From NCBI RefSeq assembly GCF_014844075.1, contig NZ_CP062165.1, positions 7,378,001-7,442,000 of the forward strand: 64,000 nt of DNA. Reading direction: 5' to 3'. The translations under genes and the position numbers were made by a program. The DNA is from Paenibacillus sp. JNUCC-31 (GTDB lineage: Bacteria > Bacillota > Bacilli > Paenibacillales > Paenibacillaceae). The first letter of the stretch is position 1; each line of letters begins with the position of its first letter. A model generated the notes under the pieces. That model saw only the letters and a program-made list of their open reading frames with translations, made no database searches and was not told where the DNA came from. This document shows, in pieces, positions 25,048-34,682 of this stretch.

Positions 25048-25941
25048 ATGAAAAAAGTACTTATACTTGGTGGGACACGTTTCTTCGGCAAACGTCTGGT
25101 TGATCACTTGCTTTGGGAAGGAAAGTCTCAGATCACGGTCGCGACTCGCGGCAAAACAGATGTAGACTTCGGAACTGAGGTGAACCGGATAAAGATGGAT
25201 CGCGAAGACCCGCAGTCTCTCGCCGATGTGGCGCAGATCGACATGTGGGACATTGTCTACGACAACATCTGTTACTCGCCAGATGCGGCGAAGTCTGCAT
25301 GCGAAGCCTTTGCGGGGCGCACCCAAAGATACATTTTGACATCAACGCTCTCAGTATATGGAGATCCCAAACCTGGGTTTAAGGAAGCGGATTTCGATCC
25401 GTACACCTATCCGGTGCAATATGGAAGCCATGAGGATTTCTCCTATGGAGAAGGTAAACGGCTTGCGGAAGCTGTATTTTTCCAGAAAGCGGACTTCCCG
25501 GTGGCAGCGATGCGTATTCCGATTGTACTCGGAATTGATGATTATACGCGAAGACTTCATTTTCATATTGAACATGTGCAAAAAGGAAAACCCATCGGCA
25601 TGCCAAATCCGGACGCCGAGATTGGTTTCATCAACTCCACAGAAGCTGCTCGATTTCTCGCCTGGCTTGGACATTCATCCATTACAGGACCTGTGAATGC
25701 AGCGTCCAAAGGGGCTATCAAACTCTCTGCCATGATGAAACTGATTGAAACGGTAACGGGTATGCAATCCCAGGTACTGACCGAAACGATCAAAGAAGAC
25801 ATGTCACCCTTTGGAATCTCGGAATCCTGGACTATGGATACTTCCAAAGCAGAGCAGGCGGGATATACGTTTGAAGCATTGATGGATTGGTTCCCTGGAC
25901 TGGTTCGCGAAGTGGCCCTGGCGCTTCAATCCGAAGGCTAA
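25048..25941 (+). CDS. NAD-dependent epimerase/dehydratase family protein
   Basis: 297-aa extended short-chain dehydrogenase. Seen: the nucleotide motif KKVLILGGTRFFGKRLVDHL at the very N-terminus, TSTLSVYGDP (about 95-104), and YGSHEDFSYGEGKRLAE with the Tyr-x-x-x-Lys pair (YGEGK). It resembles isoflavone-reductase/epimerase-like proteins of Bacilli. GGAGG precedes the ATG by 9 bases. A strong terminator follows between it and the convergent LacI gene. Substrate unknown. Confidence 0.82.
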   Translation: MKKVLILGGTRFFGKRLVDHLLWEGKSQITVATRGKTDVDFGTEVNRIKMDREDPQSLADVAQIDMWDIVYDNICYSPDAAKSACEAFAGRTQRYILTSTLSVYGDPKPGFKEADFDPYTYPVQYGSHEDFSYGEGKRLAEAVFFQKADFPVAAMRIPIVLGIDDYTRRLHFHIEHVQKGKPIGMPNPDAEIGFINSTEAARFLAWLGHSSITGPVNAASKGAIKLSAMMKLIETVTGMQSQVLTETIKEDMSPFGISESWTMDTSKAEQAGYTFEALMDWFPGLVREVALALQSEG

Positions 25942-25980
25942 AATCCATATCTATACTTGAGTCACCTTTCATACAAAGAA

Positions 25981-26028
25981 AACAGGACGCAGTCAGAGAG
26001 AAATTCTCCGATGCGTCCTGTTTGCAAT
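25981..26028. terminator. Terminator between convergent epimerase and LacI genes
   Basis: AACAGGACGCA (25981-25991) pairs perfectly with TGCGTCCTGTT (26012-26022); the inner AGAGA/TCTCC region may add pairs; TTTGCAATTG follows. Confidence 0.75.
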
Positions 26029-26085
26029 TGCTTCAACAATAGCGTTTCTTCCGAGTCAGGTTTGATCTTCAATTGATTTCACTGT

Positions 26086-27096
26086 TTATCTGGAAGGCAC
26101 AGTGGCCGACGCTCGAATACGGAGTTCAGACGGCATGATGACAGTCTGTGGTTCCTCAGGAGCCTTGCCTTCAATACGGTCGATCAGCATCTGCATACCG
26201 ATAGCACCGAAGTCGTAGGCTGGCTGTGCAGCGACGGTAAGAAAGGGGTCAAAGGCGGAAGCCAGATCCAGATCATCAAAACAGACGACCGAGATGTCCT
26301 CAGGCACTCTCAGACCTCGTTTACGCAAAAGACGAATAACGCCAATGGCGAGCATATTATTTGCCGCAAATATGGCTGTAGGTTTGTCCTGATGTGCAAG
26401 CAATCTGTCGATCCCTTCTTCATCGCTGAAATCCCGATATCCTGTTCGAAGGATTAAACCTGAATCAAAAGGAAGCCCGGCTTCCCTAAGTCCTTCCACA
26501 TATCCGTCTTCTCGCAACCGTGCAGTCGAAACTTCGGAAGAGCCATTGACCAGAGCTATGCAGCGATGCCCCAGACTGGTCAGATATCGAATCAATTGCA
26601 ATGCACCATCCCGGCTGTCTCCGGCAATAACATCGGATGTAATCCCGGGTACGGTTCGATCCAAAATGACAAAAGGAATATTACGCTCATGCAGCTGCTT
26701 CAAGTGATTCAGTGAGCGATCCCCTGCAGGTGCAAACAGTACACCATCGACGCGGGTAGACAGGATCGTGTCCACATAATTTTTCTCTTTCTCGTAATCC
26801 TCATCACTGTTACTGAACAAGAGGCGATAACCGCGCAGATTGGCTGCGTCTTCAGCCCCCCGGGCCAGTGTCGTATAGAATGGATTAGTGATATCCGTAA
26901 TCAATAGTGACAGCATCTGGGTCCGTTGCAGAACAAGACTGCGTGCGTTGGAGTTGGGAATGTATCCGAGTTCTTCAATGACTTGTTGTACACGTTCTCG
27001 TGTAGCCGGACTGATCCTGCCTGTTTGATTAATAACTTTGGAGACGGTCATGGCCGAGACATTGGCTTTTTTGGCAATATCATAAATGGTAATCAA
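26086..27096 (-). CDS. LacI-family regulator, probable regulator of the fucose operon
   Basis: 336 aa. Seen: the HTH IYDIAKKANVSAMTVSKVINQTG (4-26), hinge LGYIPNSNARSL, and a sugar-binding sensor domain with SLLITDITNPFYTTLARGAE, VDGVLFAPAGDRS, TAIFAANNMLAIGVIRLLR and ISVVCFDDLDLAS. It starts with TTG at 27096, AAAGG upstream, under a promoter TTGCTG-16-TATAGA (27159-27132 on the minus strand). It diverges from fucI across a 409-bp region with two related GGGTTAYCGGTAACCC-like palindromes, so control of fucose catabolism is the natural reading, not proven. Confidence 0.9.
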   Translation of the reverse strand: MITIYDIAKKANVSAMTVSKVINQTGRISPATRERVQQVIEELGYIPNSNARSLVLQRTQMLSLLITDITNPFYTTLARGAEDAANLRGYRLLFSNSDEDYEKEKNYVDTILSTRVDGVLFAPAGDRSLNHLKQLHERNIPFVILDRTVPGITSDVIAGDSRDGALQLIRYLTSLGHRCIALVNGSSEVSTARLREDGYVEGLREAGLPFDSGLILRTGYRDFSDEEGIDRLLAHQDKPTAIFAANNMLAIGVIRLLRKRGLRVPEDISVVCFDDLDLASAFDPFLTVAAQPAYDFGAIGMQMLIDRIEGKAPEEPQTVIMPSELRIRASATVPSR

Positions 27097-27131
27097 TGGG
27101 ATCTAACCTTTCCGCAACATAGTCTTTCCAT

Positions 27132-27159
27132 TCTATAGGATAATGCCGATTGACAGCAA
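27132..27159 (-). promoter_or_regulatory. Promoter of the fucose LacI gene
   Basis: Reading the minus strand: TTGCTG (27159-27154), 16-bp spacer, TATAGA (27137-27132). The leader to the TTG start would be ~28 bases. The hairpin AACATAG/CTATGTT (27158-27178) overlaps its upstream edge. Confidence 0.5.
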
Positions 27160-27179
27160 CATAGGCTCATGCTATGTTA

Positions 27180-27195
27180 GGGTTACCGATAACCC
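27180..27195. promoter_or_regulatory. Palindromic LacI-type operator, lacI-proximal
   Basis: GGGTTACCGATAACCC is an inverted repeat with six-base arms. A related sequence, GGGTATCGGTGAAC, lies at 27390-27403 near fucI (reverse orientation, one base lost and one gained). Two copies of one site in a divergent regulator/operon gap fit a repressor that controls both sides. Confidence 0.5.
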
Positions 27196-27322
27196 AGATG
27201 ATAAAAAAAGTAATTTTCTCTGTCTAACCGCTCTTCATTTTTGCTCACATCGCTGCCTCCATACTTCAATACAGGCCAGCATAACGGAGTCGATAATTAG
27301 AGCGGTTTATTCAATTTACTAA

Positions 27323-27337
27323 TTGTAAACGCATTCA
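27323..27337 (+). promoter_or_regulatory. cre site upstream of fucI
   Basis: TTGTAAACGCATTCA fits the relaxed cre pattern WTGNAANCGNWNNCW at all 15 positions. It lies 168 bp before the fucI start codon in the 409-bp regulatory gap (27097-27505), which otherwise holds no gene. This supports glucose repression of fucose use. Confidence 0.55.
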
Positions 27338-27505
27338 ACAGGAAGGGAAAAGGATTGCCGCTTGGCATGAATCGATAGTGTTTTCCCTCGGGTATCGGTG
27401 AACAGAAGGAATAGAATCCTTAATTTGCCCCATCAAATCACTTACGGACAAGTCACAAGTCATTCGTACCTATTCTATGAGACCATTGAAGGAGGACGTT
27501 TTAGT

Positions 27506-29296
27506 ATGACACATCAGGATTACCGTTATAAACAGGCATTTCCCAAGATTGGTATTCGTCCCACGATTGACGGAAGACGCAAGGGTGTTCGCGAATCATT
27601 GGAAGAGCAAACGATGCGCATGGCGACGTCCGTTGCCGAGCTGCTCGCAGCTGAACTTCGTTATCCCGATGGATCGCCGGTTGAGTGCATCGTTGCCGAA
27701 TCCTGTATTGGCGGCGTGAACGAGGCGGCGGCAGCGGCAGAACTATTTAACCGCTCCAACGTGGGTGTGACCATTACTGTTACACCTTGCTGGTGTTATG
27801 GAACAGAAACGATGGATATGTCTCCTTCGATTCCTACAGCGATCTGGGGCTTTAACGGGACTGAACGTCCGGGTGCGGTATATCTTGCAGCAGTACTCTC
27901 TGCACATGCACAGAAGGGGATTCCGGCATTTGGCATCTATGGCGAGGATGTTCAGGATGGCGGAGATACAGCAATTCCTGATGATGTTCGTGAGAAATTA
28001 CTTCGCTTCAGCCGTGCGGGTCTTGCCGCTGCAACGATGAAGGGACGCGCCTATCTGTCCATCGGTTCGGTATCCATGGGTATCGCAGGCTCGATTGTGA
28101 ACGATTCTTTTTTCCAGGAGTACTTGGGCATGCGCAATGAATATGTGGATATGAGTGAATTGACACGCCGCATAGAAGAGGAGATCTACGATCCCGAGGA
28201 GTATAAGCTGGCACTGGCCTGGGTGAAGGAGAACTGCAGTGAAGGACCGGATAACAACCCTGCCCATCTGCAGACCGACCGCAAACGCAAAACGTATGAA
28301 TGGGAAACGGTTGTGAAAATGACCCAGATCGTACGCGACCTGATGTCGGGCAATCCGAAGCTGGCAGAGCTGGGATTCACAGAGGAATCCATGGGCCACC
28401 ACGCAATTGTGTCAGGGTTTCAGGGACAACGTCAATGGACGGATCATTCACCTAACGGAGATTTCCTGGAATCCATCCTGAACTCTTCCTTTGACTGGAA
28501 TGGCAAACGCTCGCCTTATTTAGTGGCAACAGAGAACGATAGCCTGAATGGTGTGTCAATGTTATTTGGTTCCCTGCTTACGCATACGGCGCAGATCTTC
28601 GCTGATGTACGCACCTATTGGAGCCCGGATTCAGTGAAACGGGTGACGGGCCATCAGTTGGAAGGAAACGCGAAGGACGGTATTCTGCATCTGATCAACT
28701 CCGGTTCAGCGGCATTGGATGGTACGGGTCAACAGTCAAGAGACGGTGGGCCTGCGCTCAAACCTTTTTGGGAAATCACGGATGAAGAAGTTCAGAACTG
28801 CCTGAAAGCAACCTCATGGAGGCCGGCATCTGTGGAATATTTCCGGGGAGGCGGCTATTCGGCTGACTTCCTGACCAAGGGCGGCATGCCTGTTACAATG
28901 ACGCGATTGAATCTGGTTAAAGGACTCGGTCCAGTGCTGCAATTGGCTCAGGGTTACACCGTCGATCTGCCTGAGGATGTGCATGATACGCTGGATCAGC
29001 GTACCGATCCGACTTGGCCATCCACCTGGTTTGCACCTATTCTGACAGGGTCAGGTGCTTTTACCTCGGTCTATGAAGTGATGAATCAGTGGGGCGCGAA
29101 CCATGGCTCCATCTCTTATGGACATATCGGAGCGGATTTGCTGACACTCGCCTCCATGCTTCGTATTCCTGTGAGTATGCATAATGTGTCGGAATCCGAG
29201 ATTTTCCGTCCACGTGCATGGGGACTCTTCGGTACAAGCGAACCGGAAAGTGCCGATTACCGGGCTTGCAGCGTCTTTGGACCTTTGTATCGTTAA
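27506..29296 (+). CDS. fucI: L-fucose isomerase
   Basis: Converts L-fucose to L-fuculose (and often D-arabinose to D-ribulose); Mn-dependent, cytoplasmic hexamer. 596 aa, close to the 591 of E. coli FucI. Seen: [25 protein letters not shown] at the N-terminus (quoted from two adjacent motifs), [29 protein letters not shown], and the C-terminal [32 protein letters not shown], which carries the metal-binding acid and histidine region. Start: GGAGG 10 bases before ATG 27506; the frame is open ~108 bases further up without a ribosome site. First gene of the fucI-kinase-aldolase operon. Confidence 0.93.
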   Translation: MTHQDYRYKQAFPKIGIRPTIDGRRKGVRESLEEQTMRMATSVAELLAAELRYPDGSPVECIVAESCIGGVNEAAAAAELFNRSNVGVTITVTPCWCYGTETMDMSPSIPTAIWGFNGTERPGAVYLAAVLSAHAQKGIPAFGIYGEDVQDGGDTAIPDDVREKLLRFSRAGLAAATMKGRAYLSIGSVSMGIAGSIVNDSFFQEYLGMRNEYVDMSELTRRIEEEIYDPEEYKLALAWVKENCSEGPDNNPAHLQTDRKRKTYEWETVVKMTQIVRDLMSGNPKLAELGFTEESMGHHAIVSGFQGQRQWTDHSPNGDFLESILNSSFDWNGKRSPYLVATENDSLNGVSMLFGSLLTHTAQIFADVRTYWSPDSVKRVTGHQLEGNAKDGILHLINSGSAALDGTGQQSRDGGPALKPFWEITDEEVQNCLKATSWRPASVEYFRGGGYSADFLTKGGMPVTMTRLNLVKGLGPVLQLAQGYTVDLPEDVHDTLDQRTDPTWPSTWFAPILTGSGAFTSVYEVMNQWGANHGSISYGHIGADLLTLASMLRIPVSMHNVSESEIFRPRAWGLFGTSEPESADYRACSVFGPLYR

Positions 29297-29337
29297 CATC
29301 CAAACGGCTTGTCGCGAAAGCGAAGGAGGCATGAGAG

Positions 29338-30843
29338 ATGGGAACCCAAGCAACACATGTGCTTGCTGCCGATTACGGTGCCGGAAGCGGTCGGGTCGTC
29401 CGGGGGACTTTTGATGGGAGTAAGCTCTCGTTACAGGAAGTACACCGATTCAGTAATGATCCTGTACACCTGGGAGATGGATTGTACTGGGATTTCCTGC
29501 GACTTTTCCACGAACTGAAACAAGGGATTGTAAAAGGCATGCAAGGCATCTCCCAACCGGTTCGTTCCATCGCTGTGGATACATGGGGAGTCGACTATGG
29601 AATAGTGGACGGGGAGGGAAGATTATGCTTCAACCCCCGCCATTACCGGGAGGCACGCAATGCACAGTGGATGGAAGAAGCTCTGCACCTTGTGAAAGAA
29701 GAAGAACTGTATGCCATGTCCGGCGTTCTGCCGCAGCAAATCAATACGGTATTTCAACTGCTAGGAAGTGTACGAGATCATGCAGAAGGTTTGCGTCCGG
29801 ATATGCGCATGTTATTTATGCCGGATTTATTTCACTATTATCTATCCGGTCAGCAGGCTTGTGAGTATACGATTGCAAGTACGAGTGGGCTGTTGCATGC
29901 AGGCGAGGCGCGTTGGAATGAACATCTGATCGGACGTCTCGGTATACCGGAAACATTATTTCCAAAGCTCGTTCAGCCTGGTACCGTGCTGGGTCAGTTA
30001 ACGGATGACTTGTGTGCGGAGTTACGGACCGGACCGATGCAGGTGATATCGGTAGGTTCGCATGATACAGCATCTGCGTTGGCAGCCATCCCTGCAACAG
30101 GTTCGGAATTTGCTTTTATTAGCTGTGGTACCTGGTCTCTCATGGGTGTGGAACGCGATACACCAGTATTGGATCATCGGAGCCGTGAACTGGGGTTCAC
30201 CAATGAGGGAACGGTAAGCGGCAAGGTGCGAACCTTGAAGAATCGTTCAGGTCTGTGGCTGTTGCAGGAATGCAAACGACAATGGGAGCGAGAGAACCAA
30301 CGTTTTACCCATGAGGAACTGGTCCAGCTCGCAGCTGTGGCATCCGCTCATCAATGTTATGTATCGCCAGGAGATGGAGTATATTTGGCGCCAGGAAATA
30401 TGCCTGAACGAATCAGGCAACAATGCAGCGCCAGCGGGCAAGCAATACCTGAAACGATCGGAGCGGTTGTACGCAGTATTCTGGAAAGCCTGGCGCTGGA
30501 GTTCAGACAGACTCTGGATGAACTGGAGCTAATTACAGGAGCACGGCCTCGTATGATCCATATGGTTGGTGGCGGCGTACACAATCGTTTACTGTGCCAA
30601 TTTACCGCAAATGCAGCCGGTGTTCCTGTCATAGCTGGCCCTGCAGAGGCAACCTCAGCGGGCAATTGTATGCTTCAATTCATGGCACATGGCGAAGTGA
30701 ACAGCCTGTCTGAGGTCCGGGAAGTCATGAGGTCTTCCTTTTCTCCCGAAATCTATGAGCCAGAGGACAACGCAAGATGGCAGGAAGCTTATGAAGTCTA
30801 TCAACACCTGAATCAGACGTTGGCGAACAGACCAGTTAGATGA
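29338..30843 (+). CDS. FGGY-family sugar kinase, L-fuculokinase (rhamnulokinase-like)
   Basis: Phosphorylates L-fuculose at position 1 in this pathway. 501 aa. Seen: the ATPase N-terminal phosphate motif LAADYGAGSGRVVRG (8-22), the substrate motif VDTWGVDYGIVD (about 81-92), FISCGTWSLMGVE (about 259-271) and the second FGGY signature region MVGGGVHNRLLCQFTANA (about 402-419). By sequence it is closest to the RhaB rhamnulokinase branch, but it lies between fucI and fucA, so fuculose is the expected substrate. 41 bp after fucI; RBS GCGAAGGAGG. Confidence 0.88.
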   Translation: MGTQATHVLAADYGAGSGRVVRGTFDGSKLSLQEVHRFSNDPVHLGDGLYWDFLRLFHELKQGIVKGMQGISQPVRSIAVDTWGVDYGIVDGEGRLCFNPRHYREARNAQWMEEALHLVKEEELYAMSGVLPQQINTVFQLLGSVRDHAEGLRPDMRMLFMPDLFHYYLSGQQACEYTIASTSGLLHAGEARWNEHLIGRLGIPETLFPKLVQPGTVLGQLTDDLCAELRTGPMQVISVGSHDTASALAAIPATGSEFAFISCGTWSLMGVERDTPVLDHRSRELGFTNEGTVSGKVRTLKNRSGLWLLQECKRQWERENQRFTHEELVQLAAVASAHQCYVSPGDGVYLAPGNMPERIRQQCSASGQAIPETIGAVVRSILESLALEFRQTLDELELITGARPRMIHMVGGGVHNRLLCQFTANAAGVPVIAGPAEATSAGNCMLQFMAHGEVNSLSEVREVMRSSFSPEIYEPEDNARWQEAYEVYQHLNQTLANRPVR

Positions 30844-30920
30844 GCACTTTGCACTTGAGCAATCAAAATCGAATTCGGCAAATTGCTAAAATAGAAGAAG
30901 TCTAAGGAGTGGAGAGGATT

Positions 30921-31583
30921 ATGTCTGAACAACACGTAAGAGAAGAGCTGACGAAATATGCTCGCAGGGCAGTTGCCCAAGGACTGGTGGTAGGACCAGG
31001 TGGGAATCTGAGCGCACGCTCCGAGGATACGATGCTGCTTTCGCCGAGTGGTTATGCACTAGAGGATCTGGAGCCCGACGAATGGATCGCCATTGATATT
31101 GCAACAGGAGAGACACGTGCGGGGTCGACACGTCCTTCTTCCGAAGTATTGATGCATCTATACAGTTATCGCGTAAATCCTGATATTCAGGCTATTGTGC
31201 ATACGCATCCGGCATACACCATTGCACTGAGTCTCGTTTTCGATGAATTGCCACATTTGTTCCCTGATCAATCGGCACTTGTGGGCGATATCGGCTTCGT
31301 TCCTTATGTTCTGCCTACGACCAAACTCCTTGCCGATGCAGTAGCTGCCAAGGTTGAAGAACATACAGCGCTTATTCTGGTCAATCATGGATTGGTGACT
31401 ACAGGCAAAAATCTGCGTGAAGCCTACTACCGCACTCAGGTAGTCGAGGAAAGTGCCAAAGTATATATGATCGCCAAGACTGCAGGGGAGCCCAAAGTCC
31501 TTACTGCGGAAGAATACAAGGAGATCCAGTCTCTTGAAAGTGAAGCCTACCGCGTACAGCTGCTGCAACAACTCAAGTCCTGA
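30921..31583 (+). CDS. fucA: L-fuculose-phosphate aldolase (class II)
   Basis: Zn-dependent class II aldolase/adducin family; splits fuculose 1-phosphate into dihydroxyacetone phosphate and L-lactaldehyde. 220 aa. Seen: GLVVGPGGNLSARSED (about 21-36), the acid and zinc motif in STRPSSEVLMHL (about 68-79), HTHPAYT (zinc His pair, about 92-94) and NHGLVTTG with the third zinc His (about 154). Start: ATG 30921 with GGAGAGG upstream; the GTG at 30909 lies over that ribosome site. Last gene of the fucose operon; the following 281 bp hold no gene and no convincing terminator. Confidence 0.9.
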   Translation: MSEQHVREELTKYARRAVAQGLVVGPGGNLSARSEDTMLLSPSGYALEDLEPDEWIAIDIATGETRAGSTRPSSEVLMHLYSYRVNPDIQAIVHTHPAYTIALSLVFDELPHLFPDQSALVGDIGFVPYVLPTTKLLADAVAAKVEEHTALILVNHGLVTTGKNLREAYYRTQVVEESAKVYMIAKTAGEPKVLTAEEYKEIQSLESEAYRVQLLQQLKS

Positions 31584-31864
31584 CACCTTATTTGACCATT
31601 AATGATTTTAAATATTGCTATGTTAAGGGCAGATTGCATCCTCCAGTTAAACGCTGGAATAAAGGATGTGAAATGCTCTTTTTTAATTTTAATGTTGAAT
31701 TGAAAAGGCGAAGAATGTAGCTGGGGGAAATAATTCATACTAATTTGATGAGAATTATTGAAAATGAGATGATTAGAAGTTATACTATCGTTAATCATCA
31801 ATGAGTAACAACTATGAGATAGAAGATAAAAAAACAATTAAGTATCTAAGAGGGGTGAAATTCA

Positions 31865-32593
31865 GTGGGTCCTGAGCTAAACGAAATGGAGTTGGAATAC
31901 GAACTGCTGAAGCAGCTTCGAGACGCGAGCGCTCCCATCGGGGCTAGTACGTTGGTTCATACTTTGGGCAAAACGTATGGTCTGAGTCAGGCAACCATCG
32001 GAAGAAGACTAATGGAGATGGATGTTGAAGGTTTTACAGTTCTGGAAGGACGCAAGGGAAGGACTTTGACCGAACAGGGTCTGGATCGAATGAAGACGTT
32101 GGAAAGAGATTTGCAGCAAAAAAGCGTGAATTCACAGTTAATTCAGATGCTGAACCATTCGGGGGAAAAGGCTCTATTGGATGTTCTCGTTGCCAGAAGG
32201 GCACTTGAGCGGGAGATCGCTTCCCTGGCAGCACAGCGTGCCTCGAAAGAATACATATTACTGTTGCAAGCATCGATTGCGAGCCAGCATGAATTGCTTT
32301 CCAAGAATATTATACCATACGAGGAGGACCGGGAGTTTCACAGATTGCTCGCTTATGCTGCGCAAAACCAAATTCTTCTGCACGCGGTTGAACTGGTATG
32401 GGAGACAAGCCGCGATTTTCTGGAAACAGCGTATATTCGCCGGAGAGTAGGAAGTGAATTAGTTGTAGATCATCAGCAGATTCTGGATGCTATAGTAGCG
32501 GGCTCTCCGGAGCAGGCTGAAGCGGCAATGGTGAATCATATCAACCAGATGATTGATGATGTCAAACGTTATTTCGCCATGCAAAACCAATAA
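31865..32593 (+). CDS. FCD-domain regulator with an unusual winged-helix N-terminus
   Basis: 242 aa from a GTG with GAGGGG 9 bases upstream. The C-terminal two thirds (about 95-235) is an all-helical FCD ligand domain as in FadR/GntR regulators: EDREFHRLLAYAAQNQILL carries the metal-ligand Asp/His pattern, with later VVDHQQILDAI and VNHINQMI. The N-terminal ~75 residues are not a GntR wing: YELLKQLRDASAPIGASTLVHTLGKTYGLSQATIGRRL and GRKGRTLTEQGLDRM (given as adjacent motifs) look like the NrpR/RNase-R type winged helix (HTH_12). It sits directly before the hydantoinase genes and probably controls them. Confidence 0.78.
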   Translation: MGPELNEMELEYELLKQLRDASAPIGASTLVHTLGKTYGLSQATIGRRLMEMDVEGFTVLEGRKGRTLTEQGLDRMKTLERDLQQKSVNSQLIQMLNHSGEKALLDVLVARRALEREIASLAAQRASKEYILLLQASIASQHELLSKNIIPYEEDREFHRLLAYAAQNQILLHAVELVWETSRDFLETAYIRRRVGSELVVDHQQILDAIVAGSPEQAEAAMVNHINQMIDDVKRYFAMQNQ

Positions 32594-32633
32594 CATTCCT
32601 TATAATGAGACCTGTACTAAAGGAGTTGATTTT

Positions 32634-34682
32634 GTGGACACAATCTACCGTTTAGGCATAGATATCGGAGGTACTTTCACGGATGCGCTGGTGATGGACC
32701 ATCAGGGCAGCGTGATTGCGGCGCTCAAGACGCCATCGATTGCAACAGCTCCGGAACAGGCAATTTTTAACGCACTTGATCAACTTAAGGTGAATGGTGT
32801 GAACATTCGTGAGATTGATCTATTTGTGCATGGAACAACACTTGGCGTCAACACGTTAATCGAACGGAATGGTGCAGTTACAGGTCTGTTGGTCACTAAA
32901 GGATTCCGCGATATTCTTGAAATCCGGCGGTTGCGACTTGAGGATACAACCAATCTGTACGGTGACAAGACAGATGCGTTAGTACCGAGACATCGTGTCA
33001 AGGAAGTTGATGAACGGGTGATTGCAAGTGGGGGGATACTTCAGCCACTGAATCAGGAACAGCTGCTGCAAGCGGTGGATGAGCTGGTGGAAGATGGCGT
33101 TACTGCTTTGGCGATCAGTTTTTTACATGCTTATGTGAATCCTGCTCATGAACAACTTGCGGAAGATCTGATCAGGGAACGTTATCCGCAACTGTTCATC
33201 TGCCGAAGCAGCGCCATCTGGCCACAACAGCGTGAGTTCGAACGAACACTCGCAACGGCCATGAATGCTTATGTGGGTGAACGAATGGGGTCTTACTTTC
33301 TGCGTCTGCAAGAAGGGATTCAGGCATACGGCCTCAAAGCCAACTTGCTGTCGACCATGTCCAACGGTGGAATGATGACTGCTGCCAGAGCGGCTAATGA
33401 GCCGGTACGTACGCTTCTGTCCGGGCCTGCTTCCGGTGTAATCGCCGCGACCCATATCGCTGAACGAGCTGGGATTCATCAGGTCATCACATTTGACATG
33501 GGTGGGACAAGCGTGGATGTTGCTCTCATTGACAAAGAACCGGCCTATTCATCCGAGAACAAAGTTGGTGATTTTCCTGTCATCATTCCTGCTGTTGATG
33601 TGACGGCTATAGGAGCAGGTGGTGGTTCAATTGCCTGGCTTGATTCCGTCGGCGTACTCAAGGTGGGACCACGCAGCGCGGGAGCCAACCCCGGTCCGGC
33701 CTGTTATCAGCGTGGGGGAGAAGAGCCGACAACCACAGATGCTTATCTACAGCTAGGTATCCTGCACGCTGACCGTTTCCTTGGCGGACAAATGCGTCTG
33801 TATCCCGAACTTGCAGAGCGTACTCTTTCCAATCTGGGAGAGAAGCTTGGTCTGAAGGCTGAACAGACTGCGCAAGCCATTCTTGATGTGGCAACCGCTA
33901 ATATGTATGCCCAATTTTCTCCCCTAATGGCTCGCAAGGGTGTTGATCCACGCGATTTTACGTTGCTCGCATATGGTGGAGCTGGACCGATGCATGCTTT
34001 TCTGATGGCACGCGAGGTAGGCATTGGCAGAGTGCTGATCCCGCCATCTCCGGGAACATTGTGTGCCATGGGGTGCACGGTTGCCAATCTCCGCAATGAT
34101 TTCGTTCATACGTTACACAAAAGTAACCAGACTCTTGGGCCCGGTGAGTTAAGCTCTCTTTTCACTGAATTGGAAAACCAGGGACGTAGCTGGGTCGATG
34201 AGGAAGCTCGTGGTGGTGTCAAGCTAGACAATATTTATTGCCTATATAGTGCGGATATGCGCTATGAAGGACAGGCCTTTGATCTCGAGGTCACGCTGAC
34301 ATTGGAAGAAATTGAAGATCCCAAAAAGGCAGGGATGAAATTCCATGCGTCCTACCAAAACGTGTTTGGCATTAGTCAGCCAGAGGCAGAAGTTATGTTT
34401 GTAAGTCTCAGAGCAACCATCGTTGGTGTTTTGCCTACCCATAACACGGTAACTCCGGCAAATTTGCCATTCGATGAGAGTGAAGCGGAAGAACGGATCA
34501 TCACCTTTGACCATGTGCAGCAGACAGCGAAGGTACTGAAAAGGGGACAGATTCCATCGGTGGATGCTCCCATCCCCGGACCCATTATTGTGGAGGAATA
34601 CGATACAACAATCTTTATCCCGCCTGGATTTAAGGTATACCGGGATGTCCACGGGAACGTGATTGGGGAGGTGAAAGCATGA
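32634..34682 (+). CDS. hyuA: Hydantoinase/oxoprolinase family protein, subunit A
   Basis: 682-aa HyuA-type subunit of an ATP-dependent N-methylhydantoinase/5-oxoprolinase-like enzyme. Seen: the actin-like phosphate motif RLGIDIGGTFTDALVMD at the N-terminus, VHGTTLGVNTLIERNGAVTGLL, LLSGPASGVIAATHIAE and the second ATPase segment VITFDMGGTSVDVALID, then GAGGGSIAWLD and GPRSAGANPGPACYQRGG. Start: GTG 32634 with AAGGAG 8 bases upstream; the longer in-frame ATG at 32553 overlaps the regulator and lacks a site. The stop overlaps hyuB (ATGA). The ring-opened substrate is unknown; related proteins act on hydantoins, 5-oxoproline, acetone and acetophenone. Confidence 0.88.
   Translation: MDTIYRLGIDIGGTFTDALVMDHQGSVIAALKTPSIATAPEQAIFNALDQLKVNGVNIREIDLFVHGTTLGVNTLIERNGAVTGLLVTKGFRDILEIRRLRLEDTTNLYGDKTDALVPRHRVKEVDERVIASGGILQPLNQEQLLQAVDELVEDGVTALAISFLHAYVNPAHEQLAEDLIRERYPQLFICRSSAIWPQQREFERTLATAMNAYVGERMGSYFLRLQEGIQAYGLKANLLSTMSNGGMMTAARAANEPVRTLLSGPASGVIAATHIAERAGIHQVITFDMGGTSVDVALIDKEPAYSSENKVGDFPVIIPAVDVTAIGAGGGSIAWLDSVGVLKVGPRSAGANPGPACYQRGGEEPTTTDAYLQLGILHADRFLGGQMRLYPELAERTLSNLGEKLGLKAEQTAQAILDVATANMYAQFSPLMARKGVDPRDFTLLAYGGAGPMHAFLMAREVGIGRVLIPPSPGTLCAMGCTVANLRNDFVHTLHKSNQTLGPGELSSLFTELENQGRSWVDEEARGGVKLDNIYCLYSADMRYEGQAFDLEVTLTLEEIEDPKKAGMKFHASYQNVFGISQPEAEVMFVSLRATIVGVLPTHNTVTPANLPFDESEAEERIITFDHVQQTAKVLKRGQIPSVDAPIPGPIIVEEYDTTIFIPPGFKVYRDVHGNVIGEVKA

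Noticed and set aside
31637..31684. Possible terminator after fucA (CATCCT/AGGATG with CCAG/CTGG)
   Set aside because: The T-run starts ten bases after the stem and the stem is interrupted; too weak to list as a feature.
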